Positions 37,692 to 46,791 of a DNA stretch of 64,000 nt are shown one piece after another. A program made the position numbers and the translations under genes. Position 1 is the first letter of the stretch. The number at the start of each line of letters is the position of its first letter. The stretch is from contig CAKPDN010000005.1 of assembly GCA_934149005.1 (NCBI GenBank), positions 19,877-83,876 on the forward strand, read 5' to 3'. The notes beneath the pieces are model-generated. The model saw only the letters and a list, made by a program, of their open reading frames with translations. It was not told the DNA's origin and ran no database searches. The stretch is from an uncultured Clostridia bacterium (GTDB taxonomy: Bacteria; Bacillota; Clostridia; TANB77; CAG-508).

Positions 37692-39119
37692 ATGAAACTA
37701 AGTAAGATTATGCAATTTAACCTAAGGGAAGAGAGGTATGTTCGCAAATACATGCAAAGTGTTGGACATGCTACTCTTAATCCTGAACAGCCGGGAGCTG
37801 TTCAAATCCACTTAATTCCTCCTCGCAATAATGTGCGGGATGTTAATGGAATTATTGGCAGTCCTTCTGTAGTTATACTTAATGGCAATTACATTGTTCC
37901 TATTAAACAATCTTATGCCATTCTTATGAATCAGTTTTTGCGTGAATTGGATAAATATTCTGGAACTACCCTTAAAGAGTTCAACTTAGAAAAAATTATT
38001 CGTGACACTGTAAATGCCGTTCATAAGGTATACTATAATACCCCAAAGCAGAAGCTCATTGAAGATTTAAGCAACTGGGTACATGTTTTTAGTGATATTG
38101 CACTTGGGCATGAAGTTGAAGGTATTGTTGGTTTTTCAATTGGCGAATATGCACCTTTTATGAGAGGACCACATCGTATGGATCTTATGATTTCTGCGAT
38201 GGAAAAAAATGGTTGCTGGAATTGCAATCAAAAATGTATTCATTGTTATGCTGCTGGTCAGGAAAAATCCAATGTAAAGGAACTTTCAACTGCAGAATGG
38301 AAAAGAATTATAGACAAGCTTTATAATGAAGCATGTGTTGCACAGGTGACTTTTACTGGTGGTGAGCCTACAAAGCGTAAAGATTTAGTAGAGCTAGTAA
38401 AGTATGCCGAGAAAATGGTTACTCGTGTAAACACTAATGGTATTCTTCTTTCTGAAGAATATTGTGATAAGCTGAGAAAAGCGAATTTAGATTCAATCCA
38501 GATTACATTTTATTCCGGTGATCCGGAGGTACACAACCATCTGGTAGGAGTTCCTATGTACAATAGAACTCTTGCAGGTATTAAAAATGCGATTGCTGCT
38601 GGTTTAAATGTTTCTATTAATACTCCATTGTGTTCTTTAAACAAGGATTATGTTGAAACATTGAGATTTTTAAAGGAGCTGGGGATACAGTATGTTACCT
38701 GTTCATCTTTAATCATTACCGGTAATGCAACAACGAATGTTTCCAAGACAACTCAGCTTAAAAAAGATGAGCTTATGTCTATTCTTGCAGAAGCTGCAAG
38801 CTTTTGTAAAGAAAATGATATGGAAATTAGTTTTACTTCACCAGGATGGCTGTCTGAAGAAGAAATCAAATCCATTGATGGACTTATGACAGTACCTATG
38901 TGTGGAGCATGTCTTTCCAATATGGCAATTGCACCTAATGGAGAGGTTGTTCCTTGTCAGAGCTGGTTGGATGGCTTTACGCTTGGGAATATGTTAAATA
39001 CTGATTGGACTCGGATTTGGGATTCAGAAGAATGCTCAAACATTAAGAATGATACTGCAAAAGGAAATTTTAATTGCCCTTTGAAGAGTATGAATGAAAC
39101 AAAAATGGCTGACTATTAA
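37692..39119 (+). CDS. Radical SAM/SPASM peptide-modifying-type enzyme
   Basis: The 475-residue enzyme has an N-terminal region of about 170 residues that may contain a peptide-recognition (RRE-like) fold, the radical SAM cluster motif CNQKCIHCY (CxxxCxxC, ~residue 177), the SAM-binding FTGGEPTKR, and a C-terminal SPASM region with further Cys (MCGACLSN, VVPCQSW, FNCPL) for auxiliary Fe-S clusters. SPASM enzymes commonly cross-link Cys or other residues in peptides. Codon use is unlike native genes: CGC, CTT and two in-frame CGG Arg codons (37836, 39012), and higher GC. RBS aggagg. Likely modifies the Cys-rich tail of the next protein; that is inference. Confidence 0.93.
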   Translation: MKLSKIMQFNLREERYVRKYMQSVGHATLNPEQPGAVQIHLIPPRNNVRDVNGIIGSPSVVILNGNYIVPIKQSYAILMNQFLRELDKYSGTTLKEFNLEKIIRDTVNAVHKVYYNTPKQKLIEDLSNWVHVFSDIALGHEVEGIVGFSIGEYAPFMRGPHRMDLMISAMEKNGCWNCNQKCIHCYAAGQEKSNVKELSTAEWKRIIDKLYNEACVAQVTFTGGEPTKRKDLVELVKYAEKMVTRVNTNGILLSEEYCDKLRKANLDSIQITFYSGDPEVHNHLVGVPMYNRTLAGIKNAIAAGLNVSINTPLCSLNKDYVETLRFLKELGIQYVTCSSLIITGNATTNVSKTTQLKKDELMSILAEAASFCKENDMEISFTSPGWLSEEEIKSIDGLMTVPMCGACLSNMAIAPNGEVVPCQSWLDGFTLGNMLNTDWTRIWDSEECSNIKNDTAKGNFNCPLKSMNETKMADY

Positions 39120-39140
39120 GTATACAAATGGAGGTATAGC

Positions 39141-40079
39141 ATGATGAAAAAAATTAAGAATATTTTGATGGCTATTGTAGTATTTGTTATCTGTTGTTCT
39201 TCTGTAACAGTTGCATATGCAGCATCTAGCAATGAGGATTATATCCGGAATTACGTTATTAGCGTAGATACACGCCAAGATGGTACTTTAGATATTACGT
39301 ATGAACTGGAATGGGAAGTATTAAAAAATGGTCCAGTTACATGGGTAAAGATTGGTATTCCTAATGATCACGTAAGTGGTATTACGGCATTGACTGATAA
39401 TATCGAAAAAGCGGAATATTATGCTGAAGGTACTGAAACTTTTGTGAGGTGTGACTTTAAGGAAAAGTATAATCCGGGTGATGTAATTAACTTTAAGTTT
39501 AGTATTCATCAGTCATACATGTACCTTTTGGATAAGAGCGGTATTGTAAGATATTCTTTTACACCTGGATGGTTTGACAAAATCGAAATCGGTAAGATAC
39601 AGGTGGAGTGGTATGACAAAGATGGATATGTGGTAAAAACAACAAACTCCAATGAAAAGACTAGCAATGCATATATTTGGAGTTATGCTAATCTTCAAAA
39701 TGGAGAAAAAATTACTGCAAATATCGAATATAGCAAGAATAAGTCAATGTTCGGAAACTTAAACGAAGATGAGCAATATAAGGAAGGGGCAGAGTATTCT
39801 TTTGGAACGTATATTCTAGTTATTTTGTTTATTATAATTCTAGTGGTGGTAATATCAGCTGCTATTGCATGGCTTAGTGATGATGGATATGGAAGTGGAG
39901 GAAGTGGATTTACCTACATCGGTGGAGGACATGGTGGAGGAAGCTCATGTGCTTCTAGCTGTGCATGTGCTTGTGCATGTGCTGGCGGAGGACGTGCAGG
40001 ATGTTCTACAAAAGGTTTTTATGAAAAAACGGTTAAATTGAAGGACTTTGACAAAGCGGTTGAAAGACTGATGAGATAG
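39141..40079 (+). CDS. DUF2207-like membrane protein with Gly-rich, Cys-Ala repeat tail
   Basis: The 312-residue protein has a signal peptide (about 5-30, ending AYAAS), an extracytoplasmic beta-rich domain resembling DUF2207 (DGTLDITYELEWEV, KIGIPNDHVSGI, FTPGWFDKIEIGKIQVEWY), one membrane helix (about 228-251) and a tail with GGGHGGGSS, six Cys in the pattern C-A-S-S-C-A-C-A-C-A-C, GGGRAGC, and a charged end. With a cleaved signal peptide the tail is cytoplasmic, reachable by the radical SAM enzyme encoded 21 bp upstream. One in-frame CGG Arg (39246). Substrate role is inferred. Confidence 0.85.
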   Translation: MMKKIKNILMAIVVFVICCSSVTVAYAASSNEDYIRNYVISVDTRQDGTLDITYELEWEVLKNGPVTWVKIGIPNDHVSGITALTDNIEKAEYYAEGTETFVRCDFKEKYNPGDVINFKFSIHQSYMYLLDKSGIVRYSFTPGWFDKIEIGKIQVEWYDKDGYVVKTTNSNEKTSNAYIWSYANLQNGEKITANIEYSKNKSMFGNLNEDEQYKEGAEYSFGTYILVILFIIILVVVISAAIAWLSDDGYGSGGSGFTYIGGGHGGGSSCASSCACACACAGGGRAGCSTKGFYEKTVKLKDFDKAVERLMR

Positions 40080-40103
40080 GTCAAAGGTGGTTTAAACAAG
40101 ACA

Positions 40104-40135
40104 TAGGTAATGCTCTGAATTAAGAGCATTACCTA
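40104..40135. promoter_or_regulatory. Intercistronic perfect hairpin inside the island
   Basis: A 13-bp perfect stem (taggtaatgctct / agagcattaccta) with a 6-nt loop lies between the second and third island genes. It has no T-tract, so it is more likely an mRNA processing or stability element than a terminator. Confidence 0.6.
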
Positions 40136-40178
40136 CTTAAATTAATTTACTATTAAAGAATGCGGAGGATATAACAAA

Positions 40179-40955
40179 ATGAAAAAAGAAAACTATAGAT
40201 TCGCAGCATTTGATGTAATTATGATTATTTTGCTTTTTGGATTTACACAAAGATGGGGATTGGGATTAAATCCATTTAATTTATCTTTGAATCCAGTTAA
40301 GTTTGGTATATCATGGGCATTGAGTGTGTTCTGGTTAGGTTATTTTGTGGCGGAAAATCATATTAACCTTACAAGAATTAGACATTATAAAATACGGCAG
40401 AAGAAAGTCGTTGTGAGAGATGATGTTCTTACAGATCTGAATGATGCATTAACAAAATTGAATATTTCCAAATTGGATAATACAAAGGTCGAATCAGATA
40501 TTGACAGGGTATGTGTAGCAATTAATAAATTTCAAGATAAGCTTCATATTATGAAGCAACTTTTAGCTAATCATGGTTATACCATTGATGATTGGGACTT
40601 TATCAAGAAATTTGATGAAGAAGCAATAAGGGAAATTCTTGATTTTGCTAGGGAAGTTATTGATACATGTATTGTGTTTGATGATTACAATACAAATAAT
40701 GGAGATCCTCAAATTAAACAAGCAAAAGAAAGTATTGAAAAATGTATTTTTGAGATTGAAGCAATTATCCAAAAATATGATGAATTTTTGCTTGTTGTAA
40801 AGGAAATTCTGGAAAAGAAACTTCATAATTATGGTATTGTTGGAACTATTGAATCTCTCGATGTTACAATCGACACTGTAAAACAGGTATATGGCCTTGT
40901 TGAAAGTGATTTAGATAAAATGGTTAGACATTCTGGAAAAGGAGGAACAAAATAA
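40179..40955 (+). CDS. Membrane protein with cytoplasmic coiled-coil region, unknown function
   Basis: The 258-residue protein has two membrane segments (about 7-26 and 44-62) and then a helical domain with heptad-like Leu/Ile spacing (LTDLNDALTKLNISKLDN, IEKCIFEIEAIIQKYDEFLL). It somewhat resembles 5-bromo-4-chloroindolyl phosphate hydrolysis/TelA-partner type proteins, but I recognise no firm family. It is preceded by gcggaggat and is 1 bp from the vWA gene, so they are coupled. In-frame CGG Arg at 40395 marks it as part of the foreign island. Confidence 0.75.
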   Translation: MKKENYRFAAFDVIMIILLFGFTQRWGLGLNPFNLSLNPVKFGISWALSVFWLGYFVAENHINLTRIRHYKIRQKKVVVRDDVLTDLNDALTKLNISKLDNTKVESDIDRVCVAINKFQDKLHIMKQLLANHGYTIDDWDFIKKFDEEAIREILDFAREVIDTCIVFDDYNTNNGDPQIKQAKESIEKCIFEIEAIIQKYDEFLLVVKEILEKKLHNYGIVGTIESLDVTIDTVKQVYGLVESDLDKMVRHSGKGGTK

Positions 40956-40956
40956 T

Positions 40957-41742
40957 ATGAAATCCCGAAAATTATTTGTTACTTATTTGATGATTGTTTC
41001 TCTTCTTGTAGGTTTAGTTAGTGGCACAATTAAATTTCTTATTGATGAAGCTAATAGACCAGAGCCAGTTATTACTGTAGAAGATTATCGGCAACAATTA
41101 AGAAACGACGTATCTAAGTTAGATTATAGTGTAAAGAGTAATCCAATTGAAGGAGCAACACCTGATGGTGTTACTTTGGAAAAACAAGGTGATGAAACAA
41201 TTGCATTGTTTTTAATTGATACTTCTGGATCGATGCAGACAAAGTATGAGGATAAGTTGACCAATACAAAGAATGCTATATCTGATTCCTTTAAGTATAT
41301 TGGTACAAATAGCTATGTTGGAATGATTTCTTATTCTACAGAGGTTGTGGTAAATGTACCAATTGCTAAGTTTGATGCAGAACAGGTCAAAAAATTAAAT
41401 GGAGAACTTTACAATTTGAAAGCGGTTGGTGGTACTCATATGTATGAAGCAATAGCAATTGGAATGCAATTGATTGAAGATGAATTATATGAGCATCCAA
41501 ATGCAAAAGCAATGATTTTTGTAGTTTCAGATGGAGTTCCATCAGATGATGCCAAAAAGTTAGATTTTGTAGAGAAGTATGTAAGAGGATTATCTATTCC
41601 GATTCATACAATTGGCTATGGTATTGACATTGATAGGGAGGAACTTAAGAAAGTTGCTTTAATTAATGAAGCAACCTACACTTTTGTTAATAGCGATAAT
41701 GTTAATGAAGAAATTCAGCGACTTATCGAAAATTCCTTTTAA
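40957..41742 (+). CDS. Membrane-anchored von Willebrand factor A protein with intact MIDAS
   Basis: The 261-residue protein has an N-terminal membrane anchor (about 7-27), a short linker and a vWA domain: LIDTSGSMQ (DxSxS), AVGGTHMYEA (the MIDAS Thr) and FVVSDGVPSDD (the Asp). All metal-site residues are present. It should bind a protein partner outside the cell in a Mg2+-dependent way. It is the last gene of the island. In-frame CGG Arg at 41089. Confidence 0.92.
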   Translation: MKSRKLFVTYLMIVSLLVGLVSGTIKFLIDEANRPEPVITVEDYRQQLRNDVSKLDYSVKSNPIEGATPDGVTLEKQGDETIALFLIDTSGSMQTKYEDKLTNTKNAISDSFKYIGTNSYVGMISYSTEVVVNVPIAKFDAEQVKKLNGELYNLKAVGGTHMYEAIAIGMQLIEDELYEHPNAKAMIFVVSDGVPSDDAKKLDFVEKYVRGLSIPIHTIGYGIDIDREELKKVALINEATYTFVNSDNVNEEIQRLIENSF

Positions 41743-41780
41743 CATGATTTAACAAAGTAATGTAACTATATAGTAGATAA

Positions 41781-41815
41781 AAAAGAAGCTCTTTAAAATA
41801 GAGCTTCTTTTGTTA
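41781..41815 (+). terminator. Island terminator
   Basis: A 12-bp stem (aaaagaagctct / agagcttctttt) followed by tgtt, 38 bp after the vWA gene. Confidence 0.85.
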
Positions 41816-41972
41816 TAGTTAAGTAAGATATAAATCCTAATTACTATATTAATATCATATCCAAGTATAAGCTGTTTAATTGGTGATATTGTATGTTTAA
41901 ATTATATTTGAAATAAAGGATAAATTAATTTTATGTCGAATATATAACATAAATATTGTAATGGAGGGAAAA

Positions 41973-42725
41973 TTGAAAGATAAAATAAAACAATTTATAA
42001 ATACAAGGCAATTTCATATTTGTATGGTGGCACTTATAATGTTTTCTATATTATTTATTGTTGGAATTGTATCATTAAAATACCATGTGGAAGGTGAAAT
42101 AAATTTGCCATTTGAAATATCAAAGATTTCTATAATAAGTAATGTAGAAGGTATAGATACACAAGATACTACAAATAAATGGAATTTAAAGGTTAATCAA
42201 AATAACGATATATATTTGTATATTAAAAAAAATGATAAATATAGAGAAACAGAGGCAATTAAAAGTGTTAAATTAGACAATTTTAATATAGAACAAGCTC
42301 CAAAAGTAGGAGAATTAAAATTATTAAAACCTGATAGTAATATAGAAAGTATTATTTTTAAAAATACATCTGAAAATGAAACTGATAATATTGAATTTAT
42401 AGGAAGTATGGATTCAAGTATAAAAGATATGAAAATTTCTAATCAAGGTGGATTAGTAATTTTTAGATATGCAATTAATAATATAGGAAATTATATTTCA
42501 AATGATGATGAAGAAATAAATCATAGCGAGTTATTAAAAAAATTGTCTATTAATAATGATGATTTAAAATTCAAAGTAACATTTGATATTTATATTAATT
42601 TAAGTTCAGGAAAAACATATAAATCTAGTATTAATTTAGAGTTTCCTGTTAATGATGTTGTAAATCAAGGAACTCAAAGTGCTGAATATACAGATCTAAA
42701 AAACATAGTATTTAAAAGAATATAA
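41973..42725 (+). CDS. Single-pass membrane protein of unknown function
   Basis: About 250 residues with one N-terminal membrane helix (FHICMVALIMFSILFIVGIV) and an extracytoplasmic, beta-rich, Asn/Ile/Lys-rich domain. No family recognised. I chose TTG at 41973 after gaggg; an ATG at 41961 is in the same frame but lies on the RBS. Native AT-rich codon use, no CGG, so it is outside the foreign island. Confidence 0.65.
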   Translation: MKDKIKQFINTRQFHICMVALIMFSILFIVGIVSLKYHVEGEINLPFEISKISIISNVEGIDTQDTTNKWNLKVNQNNDIYLYIKKNDKYRETEAIKSVKLDNFNIEQAPKVGELKLLKPDSNIESIIFKNTSENETDNIEFIGSMDSSIKDMKISNQGGLVIFRYAINNIGNYISNDDEEINHSELLKKLSINNDDLKFKVTFDIYINLSSGKTYKSSINLEFPVNDVVNQGTQSAEYTDLKNIVFKRI

Positions 42726-42733
42726 AAAAATAC

Positions 42734-42762
42734 TTGCTAAATTCACAAATACATTATATAAT
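42734..42762 (+). promoter_or_regulatory. SRP RNA promoter
   Basis: TTGCTA, 17-bp spacer, TATAAT; the expected start, 7-9 nt later, is the beginning of the SRP RNA helix. Confidence 0.75.
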
Positions 42763-42770
42763 TACAGAGG

Positions 42771-42900
42771 TACGAAGTTTAATCTTTGTATAGAGAGTAA
42801 TCCAATAGAGACCTATGAACCTTGTCAGGTCCGGAAGGAAGCAGCAATAAATAGAAAATCTTTATGTGGAATGCTCTCTATAGAGAGATTGAACTTTGTA
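42771..42900 (+). ncRNA. ffs: Signal recognition particle RNA (4.5S type)
   Basis: The diagnostic domain IV is present at about 42810-42850 (gacctatgaacc, then tcaggtccggaaggaag with the GGAA tetraloop and asymmetric internal loop). The ends (42771-42799 and 42872-42900) form a helix of about 29 bp with a few wobble pairs. About 130 nt, without an obvious Alu domain. It binds Ffh for co-translational membrane targeting. It lies just before dnaX, the usual Firmicutes neighbour. Confidence 0.95.
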
Positions 42901-42932
42901 TTATAATGGGACATTATAAAGGATGTGAGAAT

Positions 42933-44534
42933 ATGGGGTACACAGCTCTTTATAGAAAATTTAGACCAATGACTTTTTCAGAGCTTGTTGGGCAAGAACA
43001 TATTACAAGAACTTTAAAAAATCAGATTATTGCTGGTAGAGTAGGACATGCGTATTTATTTAATGGAGGAAGAGGAACAGGAAAAACATCATCTGCTAAA
43101 ATATTGGCTAGGGCAATAAATTGTTTAAATCCAAAAAACGGAGAACCTTGTAATGAATGTGAAATTTGCAGGGGAGCTATTAATGGTTCACTTACAGATA
43201 TTGTGGAAATGGATGCTGCTTCAAATAATAGTGTTGAAGATATTAGAAGTATTCGTGAAGAAGTGAATTTTTTACCTACAAAAGCAAAATATAGGGTATA
43301 TATTATAGATGAGGTTCATATGCTTTCAACAGGTGCATTTAATGCATTGTTAAAAACTTTAGAGGAACCACCTGAACATGTTAAATTTATTTTAGCTACA
43401 ACTGAGCCTCAAAAGTTACCGGCAACTATACTTTCTAGGTGCCAAAGGTTTGATTTTAAGAGAATATCAAATGAGGATATTATAGCAAGATTAAAAGTTG
43501 TTTGTAAAGAAAGTAATATAGAGATTACAGAGGGAGCTTTAAATATTATAGCTATTTTATCTGAAGGAGCTATGAGGGATGCTTTATCAATTTTAGAGAG
43601 ATGTATACAAGATGGAGAAAATAAAATTGATGAAGATAAAATTAAAGATTTAGTTGGAATACCTAAAATAACTTTTGTTCATAACATTACGGATGCAATT
43701 ATTGAATATGATGTAGATAAAGCTTTAAATTGCATGGATGAGATATTGGATGAAGGGAAAGACTTAAATAATTTTTTGTGGGAAATTATAAAATATGTTA
43801 AAGATGTATTAATATATAAATCATCAAGCAGAGCAGATTTATATAGTGAAGAAGAAATAAAGAATATTAAAACTTTATCTGAGAAAATAACAAAAGATAG
43901 ATTAGTTAATTTGATTTATGAATTATCAAATTTAGACAATGATATTAAGTGGGCAACACAAAAAACAATAATGTTTCAGGCTGGAATTATTAAATTATGT
44001 AGTAAAGAAGTTCAAATACAGTCGTTTATAGAGAATAGCAATGATAACAATAGTGAATATGTTGTAAATAAAGCTAATTCAAAACCTATAAGTGCTACTG
44101 TGAAAACAACAACTGCATCAACTATATCGGATTCTTCAAATGTTTCATATACTTCAAATGTAAAAATTCCTATAAATAATTCAAAAAATTATTCTAGTGA
44201 TTTAAATAAAAGTTGGCCTAAAATGGTAAATGATTTAAAACAAAATGGAAAAATAGTTTTATATACTAATTTAATTAATACAAAAGCTGAACAAATAAAT
44301 GATGGTACAGTTGGTATTAGATTTCCTAAAGGTATTACAGCTTTTGGAAAATCTGTTTTAGAAAAACAAGAAAATATTAAAGAAATATCAAATTTGATAA
44401 CAATGGCATGTGGTAAAAATATGCAAATAAAATATATATCAGATGTACAAAGTCAAACTATTAGACATAATCCAGAGGATGACATTCAAAAGTTGGCACA
44501 AGAGTCTGATATACCATTTAATGTTATAGATTAA
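42933..44534 (+). CDS. dnaX: DNA polymerase III subunit gamma/tau
   Basis: The 533-residue clamp-loader ATPase has MGYTALYRKFRPMTFSELVG, Walker A GGRGTGKTSSAKIL, zinc module CLNPKNGEPCNECEIC, Walker B IIDEVHML, sensor ATTEPQKLPATILSRCQRF and a Ser/Thr-rich linker to a tau-type C-terminus. Start at 42933 is set by the family N-terminus; the frame is open upstream into the SRP RNA, which is not coding. Operon with ybaB and recR. Confidence 0.96.
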   Translation: MGYTALYRKFRPMTFSELVGQEHITRTLKNQIIAGRVGHAYLFNGGRGTGKTSSAKILARAINCLNPKNGEPCNECEICRGAINGSLTDIVEMDAASNNSVEDIRSIREEVNFLPTKAKYRVYIIDEVHMLSTGAFNALLKTLEEPPEHVKFILATTEPQKLPATILSRCQRFDFKRISNEDIIARLKVVCKESNIEITEGALNIIAILSEGAMRDALSILERCIQDGENKIDEDKIKDLVGIPKITFVHNITDAIIEYDVDKALNCMDEILDEGKDLNNFLWEIIKYVKDVLIYKSSSRADLYSEEEIKNIKTLSEKITKDRLVNLIYELSNLDNDIKWATQKTIMFQAGIIKLCSKEVQIQSFIENSNDNNSEYVVNKANSKPISATVKTTTASTISDSSNVSYTSNVKIPINNSKNYSSDLNKSWPKMVNDLKQNGKIVLYTNLINTKAEQINDGTVGIRFPKGITAFGKSVLEKQENIKEISNLITMACGKNMQIKYISDVQSQTIRHNPEDDIQKLAQESDIPFNVID

Positions 44535-44561
44535 ATATAAAAGTAGAGGAGGATTTTAAAA

Positions 44562-44906
44562 ATGGCAAAAAGAGGAGGTTTTCCAGGTGGAATGGGAGGA
44601 TTTGGTGGAATGAATATAAATAATTTAATGAAAGAAGCCAAAAAAATGCAAGCAGAAATGCAAAAATCACAAGAGGAGCTAGCTACAAAAGAATTTGATA
44701 GCACAGCTGGTGGTGGAGCTATAAGTGTAAAAGTTACAGGTGAAAAAGTGATAAAAGAAATTAAAATAAAACCAGATGTTGTTGACCCTGATGATGTAGA
44801 AATGTTAGAAGACTTAATTTTAACATGTGTTAATGAGGCTTTAAGAAAAGTCGATTCTGCACAAAGTCAGGAACTTGGAAAATTTAATATTCCAGGTCTA
44901 ATGTAA
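44562..44906 (+). CDS. YbaB/EbfC nucleoid-associated protein
   Basis: 114 residues: a Gly-rich start (RGGFPGGMGGFGGMNINNLM), MKEAKKMQAEMQKSQEEL, VKVTGEKVIKEIKIKPDVVDPD and DLILTCVNEAL. A DNA-binding dimer encoded between dnaX and recR, its standard place. RBS gaggagg. Confidence 0.96.
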   Translation: MAKRGGFPGGMGGFGGMNINNLMKEAKKMQAEMQKSQEELATKEFDSTAGGGAISVKVTGEKVIKEIKIKPDVVDPDDVEMLEDLILTCVNEALRKVDSAQSQELGKFNIPGLM

Positions 44907-44919
44907 GAGGAGAAATAGA

Positions 44920-45519
44920 ATGTCATTATATTCACCATCAATAGAAAAATTAATAGAAAGTTTTGAAAAATTGCCAAGTATTGGTCACAAAACTGCTGCT
45001 AGACTTGCTTTTTACATTTTAAATTGTTCAGAGCAAGAGACAAATGATTTTATAAAATCAATAATAGATGCAAAACATAATTTAAAATACTGTAGTAAAT
45101 GTTATAATATATCAGATACTGATCCATGCCCAATATGTTCTAGCCCTAAGAGAGATCAGTCTTCAATATGTGTTGTTGAAGATGTAAGGGATATTGTCGC
45201 AATGGAAAAGACACATGAATTTAAAGGAGTATATCACGTGTTACATGGTTCAATTTCTCCTATGAATGGTATTGGTCCTGATGATATAAAAATTAAAGAA
45301 TTGCTTTCAAGACTTATGGATGGGCAAGTAAAAGAAGTTATACTTGCTACTAATCCAAGAGTAGAAGGTGAAGCAACAGCTATGTATTTATCAAAATTAA
45401 TAAAACCTTTAGGAATTAAGGTTACTAGAATTGCACATGGTATTCCTGTTGGAGGAGATTTAGAGTATACAGATGAAATTACTTTAACTAAAGCCTTAGA
45501 GGGAAGAAGAGAGATCTAA
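44920..45519 (+). CDS. recR: Recombination protein RecR
   Basis: 199 residues, standard length: helix-hairpin-helix LPSIGHKTAARLAF, zinc motif CSKCYN and CPIC, Toprim ICVVEDVRDIVAMEKTHEF and LHGSISPMNGIGPDD, VILATNPRVEGEATAMYL. Works with RecO/RecF in gap repair. Last gene of the dnaX operon. Confidence 0.97.
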   Translation: MSLYSPSIEKLIESFEKLPSIGHKTAARLAFYILNCSEQETNDFIKSIIDAKHNLKYCSKCYNISDTDPCPICSSPKRDQSSICVVEDVRDIVAMEKTHEFKGVYHVLHGSISPMNGIGPDDIKIKELLSRLMDGQVKEVILATNPRVEGEATAMYLSKLIKPLGIKVTRIAHGIPVGGDLEYTDEITLTKALEGRREI

Positions 45520-45565
45520 AAAAACACATAAAATACACCTATTAAGTATTTTATGTGTTTTTAAT
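45520..45565. terminator. Bidirectional terminator
   Basis: A 17-bp perfect stem (aaaaacacataaaatac / gtattttatgtgttttt) begins right after the recR stop and faces the convergent glycosyltransferase gene. Confidence 0.88.
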
Positions 45566-45580
45566 ATATTTGTTATAGTA

Positions 45581-46709
45581 TTATGATGATAAAATTATTT
45601 TACAAATATCTTCTGTTGAGTGTCTTTTGGCTAAAATTCTTGTATTTTTTTTCATCATTTCTAATTTTTCAGGATTTGAAAATAAGTCATTAAATATTTC
45701 ATACACTGAGTCATGTTTTTTTATCCAAATTCCAGTACCATTTTTTTCTAAAAATTCTGCATTTTCTTCTTCTTGACCTGGAATAGGGTTTATTATTATC
45801 ATTGGTAAACCAGAAGCTAAGCTTTCAGAGGTTGTTAATCCTCCTGGTTTTGAAATAACTAAATCTGATATTGACATTAATTCTGGTACCATATTTGTAT
45901 ATTCTAATACTTTTATATTTTTTTCCCTATGATTTTCTTGTACTATACTTTCAAAATTTGCTTTTAGTTTTTCATTTTTTCCTGCAATTGCAATTAATTG
46001 AATATTATCAAAATGTTTAACTAAGTTTTCAAATATTTGAATAGTTCTAGTTTTTCCTAAACCAAATTCTCCACCACCAAAGAATAATATGTTTTTTTTG
46101 TTTTCTTCTAATTTAAACTTATCTAAAATATCCTTTTTATTATATTTTTTTAGAAATCTTGATGAAATAGGTATACCTGTTGAGAATACTTTATTTTCTG
46201 GAATATTCTTAGATACTAGATATTGTTTCATTTTATCATGTGCGACAAAAAAATAATCAGTATAATTATGACCGAATTAGCCATTGGTCATGTGGAGAGA
46301 AATCTGTCATTATTGTTGCGATTTTTGCTGTTATTTTATTTTTTCTTTTTAAATAGCTGCACATTTGACTTCCGAATGGGTGTGTAGATATTATGATATC
46401 AGGTTTTTTTTCTTTTAATAGTTTCAATAGTTTTATTGCGAATAGTATATTTGATTTGGATGAGATGTGTGCTAGTGGGCCGTGTTGAGAGTCGTTATAA
46501 ATTTTTCCCCATGCCCAAGGTATTTTTTTTGCCATTTCTTTATATGCAGTTGTTGTTATTTTTTCGATTGGTTTATTTACATATTTCATGCAATCTATTA
46601 ATTCGGTTTCATAATTATTATAGTTAGTGTTTATACATTCTTGTATAGATTTTGCAGCATTTAGGTGACCACCGCCATATGATGCATAAAAAATTAGTAT
46701 TTTTTTCAT
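45581..46709 (-). CDS. MGDG-synthase/UgtP-like glycolipid glycosyltransferase, with C-GGT frameshift
   Basis: About 375 residues. N-terminal YASYGGGHLNAAKSIQ and MTDFSPHDQWL are the MGDG-synthase acceptor domain; C-terminal FFGGGEFGLGKTRTI and SKPGGLTTSESLASGLPMI are the GT28 UDP-sugar site. It should glucosylate diacylglycerol at the membrane. An extra C (plus-strand G at 46274) splits it: zero frame ATT CGG TCA TAA; skipping it gives QWLIGHNYTDYFFVAHDKMK and joins both halves in frame (3n+1 overall). An ATG within the second half could start a fragment, but there is no RBS for it. Read as one recoded gene. Confidence 0.87.
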
Positions 46710-46791
46710 AGTTTTCTCCTTATATTTTAATATATTAATTTTAGCATAAGTATAGTTTGAATATCAATGATTTTTATAAAAAACTCATTTT

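Noticed and set aside
42864..42932. Longer dnaX start inside the SRP RNA
   Set aside because: The extra 23 residues fall in the RNA helix and are absent from DnaX; MGYTALYRK is the family start.
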